A DNA stretch of 64,000 bases. It comes from Salinarchaeum sp. IM2453 (GTDB lineage: Archaea; Halobacteriota; Halobacteria; Halobacteriales; Salinarchaeaceae). Below, piece by piece: positions 18,585 through 26,943 of the stretch (its first letter is position 1; each line of letters opens with the position of its first letter). The stretch lies in assembly GCF_019693215.1 (NCBI RefSeq), contig NZ_CP081183.1, forward strand, positions 2,592,679 through 2,656,678, in the 5' to 3' direction. The translations under genes were made by a program, and so were the position numbers. The notes under the pieces were generated by a model. That model saw nothing but the letters and a program-made list of their open reading frames with translations, did no database searches and had not been told where the DNA came from.

Positions 18585-19157
18585 TCAATTATATCCGAAG
18601 TATCTTGAGATGGTTTCGCTAAATGCCCACGAAACGCCGGCCGCAACGAGCAGAATGTAGCTTGTTAGTCCCAGTGCCAGCCCAATCGTGACAAGGCGGG
18701 CCCCACCGACTGGTAGGGTATATGTTTCGGCGAGCTCGAATGTCCCGACAAGGACCGTGCCTGTTCCAATCAGCAATACCAACAGTGCAATCGCCCCAAG
18801 TTGGACGTACGGTTCTTTTTTCCACTCGTCAACTGTCTTGCCACTGGCGGGGGCTGGATCAACATTCTGGGGGATTGGCCAGTATGATCCCTCGCGATTG
18901 AGCCAGTAAATATGACCGTTATTGATCTCCTCCCGGTTTAGCACATCAAGCTCGTATAATTCATCAAGTCGATGTTTAACTGTTTCTCTGCTTACATTAT
19001 TTCCCACAGCGGCACTCATCTTCTTCTTGTTATAGTATGGGCGATCACCACGAACGAACTCAGCTGCGACATGGTACTGGTTCAAATCCTTTGAGTTGTC
19101 AAAATCTTCGATCCGTGACTCGATCCAGTCGGGGAGTTCGCTGTCATGCGATTTCAT
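18585..19157 (-). CDS. Winged-helix protein with two C-terminal membrane segments
   Basis: A 190-aa protein. Residues about 25-92 form a winged-helix-like domain (NKKKMSAAVGNNVSRETVKHR as turn and recognition helix, then the wing INNGHIYWLNREG). Two hydrophobic segments follow at about 118-140 and 148-178. Membrane-tethered HTH proteins are common in haloarchaea and probably regulate their neighbours or themselves. It is divergent from the small membrane gene at 19272. Confidence 0.75.
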   Translation of the reverse strand: MKSHDSELPDWIESRIEDFDNSKDLNQYHVAAEFVRGDRPYYNKKKMSAAVGNNVSRETVKHRLDELYELDVLNREEINNGHIYWLNREGSYWPIPQNVDPAPASGKTVDEWKKEPYVQLGAIALLVLLIGTGTVLVGTFELAETYTLPVGGARLVTIGLALGLTSYILLVAAGVSWAFSETISRYFGYN

Positions 19158-19271
19158 AGATTGATAATAGATATTTGTAGTTCTACAAACCTGGTTTGTC
19201 GTTCTCCGATAACCGATTTTCGTCCGGGGAATAAGTGCTTATCCCTCCTCTGTCAGAGTGGGGTTCAAACA

Positions 19272-19466
19272 ATGCGTCACATTGGCTCGCCCTTCGTTGG
19301 TGTATTGGCATTCCTAGTTGTATTGATACTTTGGGCCGTGATTGAAGATTTGCTCTCTGTTACGGCTGGACTTGAAATTAATATGATTGTCCTGATGACT
19401 GCAGTTATTATCGGTGCAGGATCATTCTTTGGAGCTGAAAAACTCAGTGAACTCAGAGACAACTAA
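19272..19466 (+). CDS. Small two-helix membrane protein
   Basis: A 64-aa protein starting MRHIGSPFVG with two hydrophobic segments (about 8-28 and 37-55) and a charged tail. No known motif. The upstream frame extension lacks similarity to any family and is not included. It could be the partner or target of the divergent membrane-bound HTH protein; function unknown. Confidence 0.55.
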   Translation: MRHIGSPFVGVLAFLVVLILWAVIEDLLSVTAGLEINMIVLMTAVIIGAGSFFGAEKLSELRDN

Positions 19467-19557
19467 TTAGTATTCCAGGAGTAGAAGCAGCATCTCTACG
19501 TTTCATTTTTCTCTGATTGGATTACTTGTTTGTTAGTAGTTGTCCGATAACGGCTGA

Positions 19558-20361
19558 TCAGACATTCCAACCTGGCTTAATCGCTTCAACTTGCGCTGGA
19601 TCGTGTCCAAAGATGACCTCAGCGTCATGACGTCGTTCAAGCGATTGGATTCGACGGAGGCTTTCACGCCACTCTGTTTTCCCCCACGTTAGCGGACCAC
19701 CTAACGGAATTTTGTCCTCATAATTTTCAGCCATGTAAAGTTGATCGCCAGTAAAGATAATTGTTTTATGTTCAAGATGAATCATTGACCCCGTCATGCC
19801 CGGAGTGTGGCCGGGAAATCGAATAAATTCCAAATCAGTGAAGTGCTCTTCTCTGTCACGATGGAGTACCTGCCAGTTAAGATCATGGTCAAAGTCCTGC
19901 AGCAGGTAGGAATCACTTCCACTCCCAGTCTCATTACTGTAATAGGCATGCTTCAACTCTTTTTCATGAACAAACACTGGGGTATCAGTTCCATCAAAGA
20001 ACTCCAATCCACCAGCATGATCGATATGGAGATGACTCTGGAAGACAGCGTCAATATCATCAATGGAGTACCCGATAGATGCCAAGTCATCATCTAGTCG
20101 GTGTTCGGCTGCATCATGAGGGCGAAATGCTTGAGTTACCGCTTCTGGCCAGTGTCCATCCATTGCTTCATGGTGCGAACCAGTATCCCAGAGGATTGTC
20201 CCCTCAGGATGTTCAACCACGAGGTTCCAGACAGGGATTTCATCATATTCAACGTCTGGATTTTGCTCATCATATGTCGCAAGCGTGTTCCCTTCCATCA
20301 TATAGTTCATATCACAGTACAATCCACCTCGATCGAGAACGTGGATCGTTGCATTAACCAT
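19558..20361 (-). CDS. Metallo-beta-lactamase-fold hydrolase (lactonase-like)
   Basis: A 267-aa di-metal hydrolase. The motif SHLHIDHAGG gives H110, H112, D114, H115; FPGHTPG gives H185; TGDQLY gives D206 and FGHD gives H253. The layout, with an N-terminal NYMMEGNTLATY segment, resembles N-acyl-homoserine lactonase (AttM/AiiA) relatives, but the true substrate in haloarchaea is unknown. The ATG at 20361 is chosen because relatives begin shortly before HVLDRG; a further upstream ATG at 20418 is less likely. Confidence 0.85.
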   Translation of the reverse strand: MVNATIHVLDRGGLYCDMNYMMEGNTLATYDEQNPDVEYDEIPVWNLVVEHPEGTILWDTGSHHEAMDGHWPEAVTQAFRPHDAAEHRLDDDLASIGYSIDDIDAVFQSHLHIDHAGGLEFFDGTDTPVFVHEKELKHAYYSNETGSGSDSYLLQDFDHDLNWQVLHRDREEHFTDLEFIRFPGHTPGMTGSMIHLEHKTIIFTGDQLYMAENYEDKIPLGGPLTWGKTEWRESLRRIQSLERRHDAEVIFGHDPAQVEAIKPGWNV

Positions 20362-20495
20362 AGGACAGTATCTCTCGTCGATCCTGATAAGGATATATTC
20401 GAACCCTGGAACAGGCACTATCGTATATCTGCCGCTGTCGGTGCTATTGTCCGTGTTTCGTCGGGGTAAAGTCCAATGAAAACGAAAAGATGTGT

Positions 20496-21203
20496 ATGAG
20501 TACAGTCGATTCTTCGTGGACGGAAGCTCGGATTAGAGAATTACACGATGACCTTGTCGAGTTGTATGAGCCGGTCGAGCATACGTCAGAACACGGGGCA
20601 AATCCGAATGCCAACCCTGGCGAGGGGGTTGAGCAACTCCTTACGACGATCCTTTCACAGAACGTTGCAGATCAAAACACAAAGCGAGCAGCACAAGCAC
20701 TATTTGAGGAATACGAGGACTTCGCAGCAATCGAAGCTGCAGATCAGGATGAGCTCGCTGAAACAATTCGTGTCGCCGGGCTTGCAAATCAGAAGTCTGC
20801 TCGCATCCAGCGCGCGCTAACTGCAATTCGAGAAGAAACAGGTGGTGCTTATTCACTTGCATTCCTTGATGCGATGCCGACAGATGAAGCAAAGGCCTGG
20901 CTGACAGATATCAAAGGAATCGGCCCCAAAACGTCAAGTGTCGTGTTGAATTTCCACTTTGGAAAACCAACAATGGCAGTCGACACACATGTCGAACGAG
21001 TAAGCAAACGGTTTGGGTTGGTACCCGAATCAGCGTCAAATGGACGCGCACACGAAGTTCTTGATGAACTCGTTCCTGACGAACTTATTTACCCCTTACA
21101 TGTGCTGTTAATTCGACACGGACGAACGTATTGTTCAGCACGATCACCAGACTGCGACAACCCGGTCTGTGAAAAATACTGTAGCTGTCCTGGTTGTTCA
21201 TGA
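20496..21203 (+). CDS. Endonuclease III-like DNA glycosylase/AP lyase
   Basis: A HhH-GPD base-excision-repair enzyme of 235 aa. The helix-hairpin-helix is LTDIKGIGPKTSSVVLNF (136-153) with K145 for the Schiff base. The catalytic Asp163 is in AVDTHVERVSKRFG. Six cysteines cluster at the C-terminus (C213, C220, C225, C229, C231, C234). Their spacing is not the standard Cx6Cx2Cx5C, though four can still bind a [4Fe-4S] cluster. Start at 20496 or 20490. It is divergent from the metallo-hydrolase. Confidence 0.88.
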   Translation: MSTVDSSWTEARIRELHDDLVELYEPVEHTSEHGANPNANPGEGVEQLLTTILSQNVADQNTKRAAQALFEEYEDFAAIEAADQDELAETIRVAGLANQKSARIQRALTAIREETGGAYSLAFLDAMPTDEAKAWLTDIKGIGPKTSSVVLNFHFGKPTMAVDTHVERVSKRFGLVPESASNGRAHEVLDELVPDELIYPLHVLLIRHGRTYCSARSPDCDNPVCEKYCSCPGCS

Positions 21204-21267
21204 TACCATTTTGTGGCTTAGCTACCGTTGCCAAACGCTTATCCATGCGAGACCCCTACATATACCA

Positions 21268-21618
21268 GTGAGGCGGAATCCTAACGACGACGACGAGAAT
21301 AACTTTACCAATATCTTCAATCAACTCAATAACATGCTTGGAGACACGTCTGATTCTGATCCTGTCGATGTTCACGAGTATGATGAAGAGATTCGCGTCG
21401 TTGCCGATCTCCCTGACGCTGACCAGAACGATATCGCTCTTCAATGCGATGGCCGAACACTCACCATTCAAATCGCACAGGATCCAGTTCCACAGGTCAA
21501 GCAGATTGACCTCCCAGACTATGTGGATGCTCAGTCAGCCGATATGAGCTTCAATAATGGAATTCTTGAAGTTACGCTTGATCGAGATAACGATCCGGCT
21601 AACATCGGGTTTTACTAA
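21268..21618 (+). CDS. Hsp20/alpha-crystallin small chaperone-like protein
   Basis: A 116-aa protein with an alpha-crystallin-like core: VDVHEYDEEIRVVADLPDADQ-type strands, then DGRTLTIQI and a late FNNGILEVTL, the usual GxLEV edge strand motif. Small heat-shock proteins hold unfolding proteins. The GTG at 21268 (VRRNPNDDD) is chosen as start because CTTATCC lies about 25-31 bases upstream, as expected for a leaderless gene; the frame upstream overlaps the glycosylase end and is not conserved. Confidence 0.75.
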   Translation: MRRNPNDDDENNFTNIFNQLNNMLGDTSDSDPVDVHEYDEEIRVVADLPDADQNDIALQCDGRTLTIQIAQDPVPQVKQIDLPDYVDAQSADMSFNNGILEVTLDRDNDPANIGFY

Positions 21619-21970
21619 TTCATACATCCGCCATGTTAATGGCTGTATCTGCAGTACACATTTGAGCGAGTGTTTTTCCGGTTCCACAGCGCATTATATC
21701 CCTGACCAAATTTTGGCGTAATTCTTGATTTATAATTAACCATTAAGTGAAACACGGGCGTTTGTATGTGCAGATTTCGACATATGACTTGTCGCAGTTC
21801 GACAGTAAGCAAAACACGACCGTATTTGTGTACTGGTACAGCAAATAGGCAGTATCATTCGGCACATGCAGAACCTATGTATAACACAGACCAGTCGGAC
21901 AGAGTCATAGCAACAAGAGTCAATCGGCAAGCAAAGTACGCAGTCAGCAAATTGTACCGAGGTGATCAGT
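21619..21970 (+). promoter_or_regulatory. Long leader or promoter region of the acyl-CoA synthetase gene
   Basis: About 350 bases with no supported gene. TATA-like sequence (GATTTATAATTAA) lies near 21729-21741, over 200 bases before the ATG at 21971. If this is the promoter, the message has a long leader, unlike most genes here. Short frames on either strand are unconvincing. Confidence 0.4.
21959..21967 (+). promoter_or_regulatory. Strong Shine-Dalgarno site
   Basis: GAGGTGATC is complementary to the 3' end of archaeal 16S rRNA (ending GGATCACCTCC) and ends 3 bases before the ATG at 21971. It decides that start over the GTG at 21962, which lies inside it. Confidence 0.75.
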
Positions 21971-23986
21971 ATGTCGCAAGTTGATGCATTGCTGAATCCG
22001 GCATCAATTGCGGTGGTTGGTGCGAGTCCTGATGCTCGGTACTCTGGCAATTTAATCCGGAACTTGTTAGACTATGGATACGACAATCCGATTTACTATG
22101 TCAATCCTAACCGCGAAGAGGCATTTGGGCAGAAATGCTATGATGACATCAGCGATGTTCCAGAGACGGTTGACCTAGTAGTCGTTTCAATCCCTCGTGA
22201 TTATGTTATCGATGTCGTTGACCAAGCAGGCGAGATGGGAGTTCCAGCAGCATTGATAATCTCTGCTGGTTTCTCAGAAGCCGATGAAACTGGCGAAGAA
22301 CTTGAATCAGAGCTTGGTGGTGTAATTGAGAAACATGATATGGCCGTCTGCGGACCAAACACAATCGGGTTTGCAAATCCACAGGCAGACACTGTCCCGT
22401 CTGCGATTTGCTCGCGAGAGCCAGACAACGGTGAGATTGGACTAATCAGTCAGTCAGGAGCCCTTGCATTTGCGACGTTTTATGATCGTGCTAAAGACGA
22501 GGATATTGACTTTGCCTACATCATTGCAACAGGGAATGAGACTGGGCTTACGATGAGTGATTATATCAAATACATGGCAGAAGATGATACCGTTGAGGCG
22601 ATCTGCGCCTACATCGAGGGTATCGATCAACCTCGTGAATTTATCAATGCCGTAGTTAAAGCCAAAGAGCATGGAAAACCTGTGTTTGCGGTAAAAACGG
22701 GCGATTCAGAGGTTGCCAAGGAATCGTCTGAATCACACACAGGGGCAATCGCTGGAAGCGAAGAGGCCTGGAATGCCGCCTTTGACCGAGCAGGCGTTGA
22801 ACGGGTTCCCGATATTGAGGACCTACTCGAGCGGGCAAAGTTGCATGCAGAGTTTAATAATGGGGGAGACAGCGTTTGTGTTGCTTCAACTAGTGGTGGG
22901 CTTGCCGGATTACTGGCAGATATGACTGCAAAGCGAGATATTGCGCTACCAGAGATTACTGGGGAAACTGAACAACAACTGTTGGAGATGGACGAATTGT
23001 TGACGTTTGGTGGAATTCATAATCCAGCAGATATTCGACAGCAGGGGACAGAAGCATTTACAGAAATTGCAGATGTGGTGTTTGCTGATGATGCGTTTGA
23101 TGCGTATGTATTCGCTGTTGCACTACCAGCTGTTGGCGAACAAGCTGAGATGATCGCCGACAAGATGCTTGACATCCACCGACAGGCCCCCGATCCAGTG
23201 GTATTTCTCTGGACAGGTCGAAAAGAGGGTCCAGACAAGGAGTCACCATATGAACGGGTTCGCGATGAAGCTGTCCTGTATTACGATGCTGATGTATGCA
23301 TGGATGCAGTTGCGTCACTGTTGGACCCCCCTACTGCTGGCGAGCGAATCGACACAGTGTCAGTCACAAATTCAGGTACAACTGAGGCTGTCGACTGGGA
23401 ACAGGCAGTCGAATTGGTTCCAGATTCAATCGACGTTGTTGATCATCGGATTGTTAGCAGTCCAGAGGAAGCAGCCACTGCGGCAAGTGAACTCGGAGGG
23501 TCCGTTGTGCTGAAAGCGAATACGACCCAAGCGCACAAAACAGAATTAGGAGCAGTAAAGACAGGTGTTAGGGCTACTCAGGCAGCTGATGCATTCGAAG
23601 ATGTGATTGCGAATGTCGAATCCGGGCAAGCGATCGTACAAAAGCAAATCGATGGCACGGAACTTATGCTTGGCATCTTTGAGGATCCGAGCTTTGGACC
23701 CGTGCTCTCTGTTGCTCCTGGCGGTATCCATGTCGAAGCTTTCGAAGACTTTCAATTGAACTTCATTCCACCAGTGTCAGCACAGGAAGTCATGCGCCGA
23801 CTTGAGCAGTCACCTGTTATTGAATTGCTTACTGGTCGAGGAGTACAAATACAACCTGATGATCTCGCAGAGGCCGTTTCTGACTTGGGAGACCTTGCTG
23901 TTGACGGCGTGCTTGAAGCTGATCTAAATCCAGTCATGTTGACACAGGATAGCGTCACCGCTGTTGATCTGTATCTCAAAAAATAG
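21971..23986 (+). CDS. ADP-forming acyl-CoA synthetase (fused alpha-beta), divergent
   Basis: It interconverts acyl-CoA + ADP + Pi and acid + ATP. The 671 aa comprise a CoA-binding domain (IAVVGASPDARYSGN, 13-27), a CoA-ligase domain with phospho-His256 in SHTGAIAGSEEAW, and an ATP-grasp beta part from about 470 to the end. In the beta part the usual HKSDxGGV reads HKTELGAV and the GLGG loop reads APGG, so it is more divergent than the second synthetase in this window. Its acid substrate may therefore differ from acetate. It is preceded by a strong ribosome-binding site and a long leader, and is convergent with the gene at 24007. Confidence 0.85.
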   Translation: MSQVDALLNPASIAVVGASPDARYSGNLIRNLLDYGYDNPIYYVNPNREEAFGQKCYDDISDVPETVDLVVVSIPRDYVIDVVDQAGEMGVPAALIISAGFSEADETGEELESELGGVIEKHDMAVCGPNTIGFANPQADTVPSAICSREPDNGEIGLISQSGALAFATFYDRAKDEDIDFAYIIATGNETGLTMSDYIKYMAEDDTVEAICAYIEGIDQPREFINAVVKAKEHGKPVFAVKTGDSEVAKESSESHTGAIAGSEEAWNAAFDRAGVERVPDIEDLLERAKLHAEFNNGGDSVCVASTSGGLAGLLADMTAKRDIALPEITGETEQQLLEMDELLTFGGIHNPADIRQQGTEAFTEIADVVFADDAFDAYVFAVALPAVGEQAEMIADKMLDIHRQAPDPVVFLWTGRKEGPDKESPYERVRDEAVLYYDADVCMDAVASLLDPPTAGERIDTVSVTNSGTTEAVDWEQAVELVPDSIDVVDHRIVSSPEEAATAASELGGSVVLKANTTQAHKTELGAVKTGVRATQAADAFEDVIANVESGQAIVQKQIDGTELMLGIFEDPSFGPVLSVAPGGIHVEAFEDFQLNFIPPVSAQEVMRRLEQSPVIELLTGRGVQIQPDDLAEAVSDLGDLAVDGVLEADLNPVMLTQDSVTAVDLYLKK

Positions 23987-24006
23987 TAAGCAACCTGATA
24001 ACAGAG

Positions 24007-25101
24007 CTATTGAGAGTTCTCAGCACCTGAATCCACTGTTGATGTTGATTTGTTGATCGCTACAATGTCATCTATAAATTCGTCTGGCACTAAAGGCTCA
24101 GCCCATTCTTCATTGCACTGACGAAGATGTACTTCAAGTAATGCTCCACAGATCGAGATTTGATCCACATACCAGTCTGTTGGATCTTCCTCAAAGTCTC
24201 GATCAAGCGTCAGTACATCACCAACATCAAAGTCTAGCTCATAGGAGTCAATGAGATCAGTAAGTTCTCCGCTAACCGAAGGAATCGGGTTCGATGGATC
24301 CTCAACATGAATGCGCCATTCGTGAAGGATTCGCTCTTCACGAACTCCTGATTTTTGTTTGCCACTCGCATTGATTCGGACATCATAGACGGGGCGAGGA
24401 AGAATAGGATCTCTGTAGAACCGTTGTGAAATCCACTTACCGTATCGATCAAGAATTACAATCTTGCCATGTTCAATTGTGTTAATTGTGTCTCCAAGTT
24501 CGAGTAAGAAGTTGCCGTCATGTTCAGTCTTAAAATCCGGCTCAGGGATTGTCGTACCCTCCTCAATATAGCCGGGAAGATATGACCACCCAACTGGACG
24601 ACCGTCATTAAATGGATAGATGAAGGTATTTGGCGAGACAAATTCCGTGGATAGGTGCTTGAGTGCATCGTGTTCCGGCATCATCTCTTCTGGGATTTGT
24701 TCAGAGGGAGTAAAATCGTCAATCTGCTTTGTTTCGGTTACTTCCTGCGCAATTTCGGGTAGTTCTTGCTGTGCAACAGATTGCTCTGTGTCGCTTTTAA
24801 TCTCCTGAACAGTGCGTTCAAACTCATCGATTGGGGTATGAAATTTGTATTCTTTAATGCTGAAGCAGTAGTATTTTCGATCATCAATATGGTGGAGTTG
24901 TATCTCTTTGACATCGCCGCGGAGATAAAGTCGAGCAAGGACGTGTGACTTGAGTGCATATAGTGCTTCCTTGCGTAAACTGTCCGTTTTGGCCAATCCA
25001 CCGTAGCCTCGTTCGTAAGCCTCAGTTGCTTGCTGCGCATACTGTTTGGCTCTTTTATTGATCACAAACAGTGCTTCCAGAGTGTCTGTAGATACCGTCA
25101 T
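24007..25101 (-). CDS. Conserved haloarchaeal protein, function unknown
   Basis: A 364-aa acidic protein I do not recognise. Residues 1-70 look helical (KRAKQYAQQATEAYERG), about 75-100 contain IHHIDDRKYYCFSIKEYKFHTP-like beta strands, a charged low-complexity linker follows (100-145), and a larger beta-rich domain runs from about 150 to 340 (WSYLPGYIEEGTTIPEPDF; GKWISQRFYRDPILPRPVYD). No signal peptide or membrane segment. It is convergent with the ADP-forming synthetase and divergent from the amidase. Confidence 0.7.
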   Translation of the reverse strand: MTVSTDTLEALFVINKRAKQYAQQATEAYERGYGGLAKTDSLRKEALYALKSHVLARLYLRGDVKEIQLHHIDDRKYYCFSIKEYKFHTPIDEFERTVQEIKSDTEQSVAQQELPEIAQEVTETKQIDDFTPSEQIPEEMMPEHDALKHLSTEFVSPNTFIYPFNDGRPVGWSYLPGYIEEGTTIPEPDFKTEHDGNFLLELGDTINTIEHGKIVILDRYGKWISQRFYRDPILPRPVYDVRINASGKQKSGVREERILHEWRIHVEDPSNPIPSVSGELTDLIDSYELDFDVGDVLTLDRDFEEDPTDWYVDQISICGALLEVHLRQCNEEWAEPLVPDEFIDDIVAINKSTSTVDSGAENSQ

Positions 25102-25273
25102 AATACCTTCAATTCTTCTCGCCTTGCTATACGATATAAACTAAGGCACAACCGAATCAACAAAACTGCTTCAAGTTTTACAGGGAGACGGTATCTTGAT
25201 ATAAATACATATCTCCACATGGGAAGCCGAAGGGCATGGAAAAAATAAACTAATCTTACAACTGATATCCGGT

Positions 25274-26584
25274 GTGCAACAACTTGTCACAAATGAGCGA
25301 CTTCAGCAACGTGTTGAGGCGCTTCGGTCTGGGATCCTATCACTGCGTGAGTATCACAAAACGCTACAATCTCGGATGAACGCAGTTGAATACTATATCA
25401 AGGCATTTGTCTCAGAACCAACCCGATGGGATCGAATTGATCGAGAGCGTAATGCGCTGTTGTCTCAGACATCAACCCCGAAGCCACCACTATACGGGGT
25501 TCCTATTGGAGTGAAAGATATTATGCATGCCACAGGGTTTGTCACCCAAGCCGGTGCGGATGTCCCTCCTGCGGAAATCACCGATACGCAGGCAACAGTT
25601 GTGACGAGGTTACGGGAGGCGGGAGCACTAGTTATGGGAAAGACTCGAACTGCAGAATTCGCGTATTTTCATCCACCGCGCACACGGAATCCAGTGGATC
25701 TTGAGCATACTCCGGGGGGCTCAAGCAGCGGATCTGCGGCAGCCGTTGCTGCTGGTCTTTGTCCAGTTGCACTTGGCACACAGACGGGAGGATCAATTAC
25801 TCGTCCAGCTGCGTTCTGCGGTATTGTAGGAGTAAAACCGAGCTACGATCGGATACCAACAGACGGCGTTCTCCCTCTTGCTCCGTCTGTCGATCATGTT
25901 GGATACTTTACTCAGGATATTGCAAGCGCGCAACTGGTAGGACCTGTTCTGTATCCCAACTGGCAAAACAATGTTAACACTGATGATTTAGAGACAATTG
26001 GAGTAGTTAACGGAACATATCTACAACAGGCAAGTGATACTGCTATAAGTCACTTTGAACGCCACGTTGATCAGCTACAGGAGCATGGGTATGAAGTTCG
26101 TCGATTATCTGTATTCAAGGATGTTGAAGCCATTAATACGCGACATCGGAAACTGATGGCTGCCGAAGCCGCACTGTCGCATAGTCATCTGTATCCTCGG
26201 TACAAGAAGCAGTACGCATCTGAGACCGCAGAGCTCATTGAATCAGGACAGAACGTGGACATTGCAACACTCACAAGTGCTCGAAATGGGAGACATCAAC
26301 TTCGCACGCAACTCAATACAACATTCGACGAGCATGCACTGGATATTATAATAAGCCCAGCCGCCCCTGGTCCGGCACCGAAAGGAATCGATTCAACCGG
26401 CGATCCTATTATGAATCTTCCGTGGACGCACTCTGGGCTTCCAACAGTAACACTGCCTGCCTCAACAACGTCTGCTGGGTTACCGATTGGACTACAGTGT
26501 GCCGCCCCATTTGGCTCCGACGAACAACTGTTACAACATACAGCACAACTTGAGTCAGTGCTTGATCATAATAGGTTAGTCTAG
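25274..26584 (+). CDS. Amidase (GatA-like amidase-signature family)
   Basis: A 436-aa amidase-signature hydrolase. The Ser-cisSer-Lys triad is visible: K81 in PIGVKDIM, cis-Ser150 in TPGGSSSGSAAAVAAG, and nucleophile S174 in GTQTGGSITRPA. The Gly-rich core is complete, so the enzyme should be active on an amide such as an arylamide, nitrile-derived amide or amino-acid amide. It is shorter than GatA, has an unusual N-terminal extension, and no gatB or gatC is nearby, so it is probably not the tRNA amidotransferase subunit. The start codon is GTG. Confidence 0.85.
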   Translation: MQQLVTNERLQQRVEALRSGILSLREYHKTLQSRMNAVEYYIKAFVSEPTRWDRIDRERNALLSQTSTPKPPLYGVPIGVKDIMHATGFVTQAGADVPPAEITDTQATVVTRLREAGALVMGKTRTAEFAYFHPPRTRNPVDLEHTPGGSSSGSAAAVAAGLCPVALGTQTGGSITRPAAFCGIVGVKPSYDRIPTDGVLPLAPSVDHVGYFTQDIASAQLVGPVLYPNWQNNVNTDDLETIGVVNGTYLQQASDTAISHFERHVDQLQEHGYEVRRLSVFKDVEAINTRHRKLMAAEAALSHSHLYPRYKKQYASETAELIESGQNVDIATLTSARNGRHQLRTQLNTTFDEHALDIIISPAAPGPAPKGIDSTGDPIMNLPWTHSGLPTVTLPASTTSAGLPIGLQCAAPFGSDEQLLQHTAQLESVLDHNRLV

Positions 26585-26943
26585 CTTTATTCAGAGCGAG
26601 AAACCCGCCAAAACATCATTTGTGGATCATTTCTAACAACAGGTAAAGACTGTCTCTACTCGGGAAAATGCAGATGTTTTTGGTGTGATTGGTCGGAGAA
26701 TTATTGACTATAGTACATTTACATTTATGTTCATGATGTAAATCGAATAGAAGTATACTTTCATGATTTTAAATAAATAGGATTAGCAAATTAATATCGC
26801 GTAATATTAGCTTTATAGAGGATTATAACTGTTATATCGATATAAATGATAGATATTAGTTATTTTCGAAGTGATTGAATCCTATTATAGTCGATAGGAA
26901 TCGAAACCTAAAACAAAGCATCGTCCTATGTTCCAGACGAGGC
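26585..26943 (+). promoter_or_regulatory. A+T-rich region upstream of malate synthase
   Basis: About 360 bases without a gene. The part from 26690 to 26880 is very A+T-rich. A small inverted repeat, TCCTAT (26880-26885) and ATAGGA (26894-26899), ends about 44 bases before the malate synthase ATG, just upstream of a weak TATA candidate at about 26905-26913. It might be a regulator site. Confidence 0.4.

Noticed and set aside
21736..22050. Minus-strand frame of 104 residues upstream of the synthetase
   Set aside because: Cys-rich, not acidic, overlaps the strong ribosome-binding site and start of a real gene.
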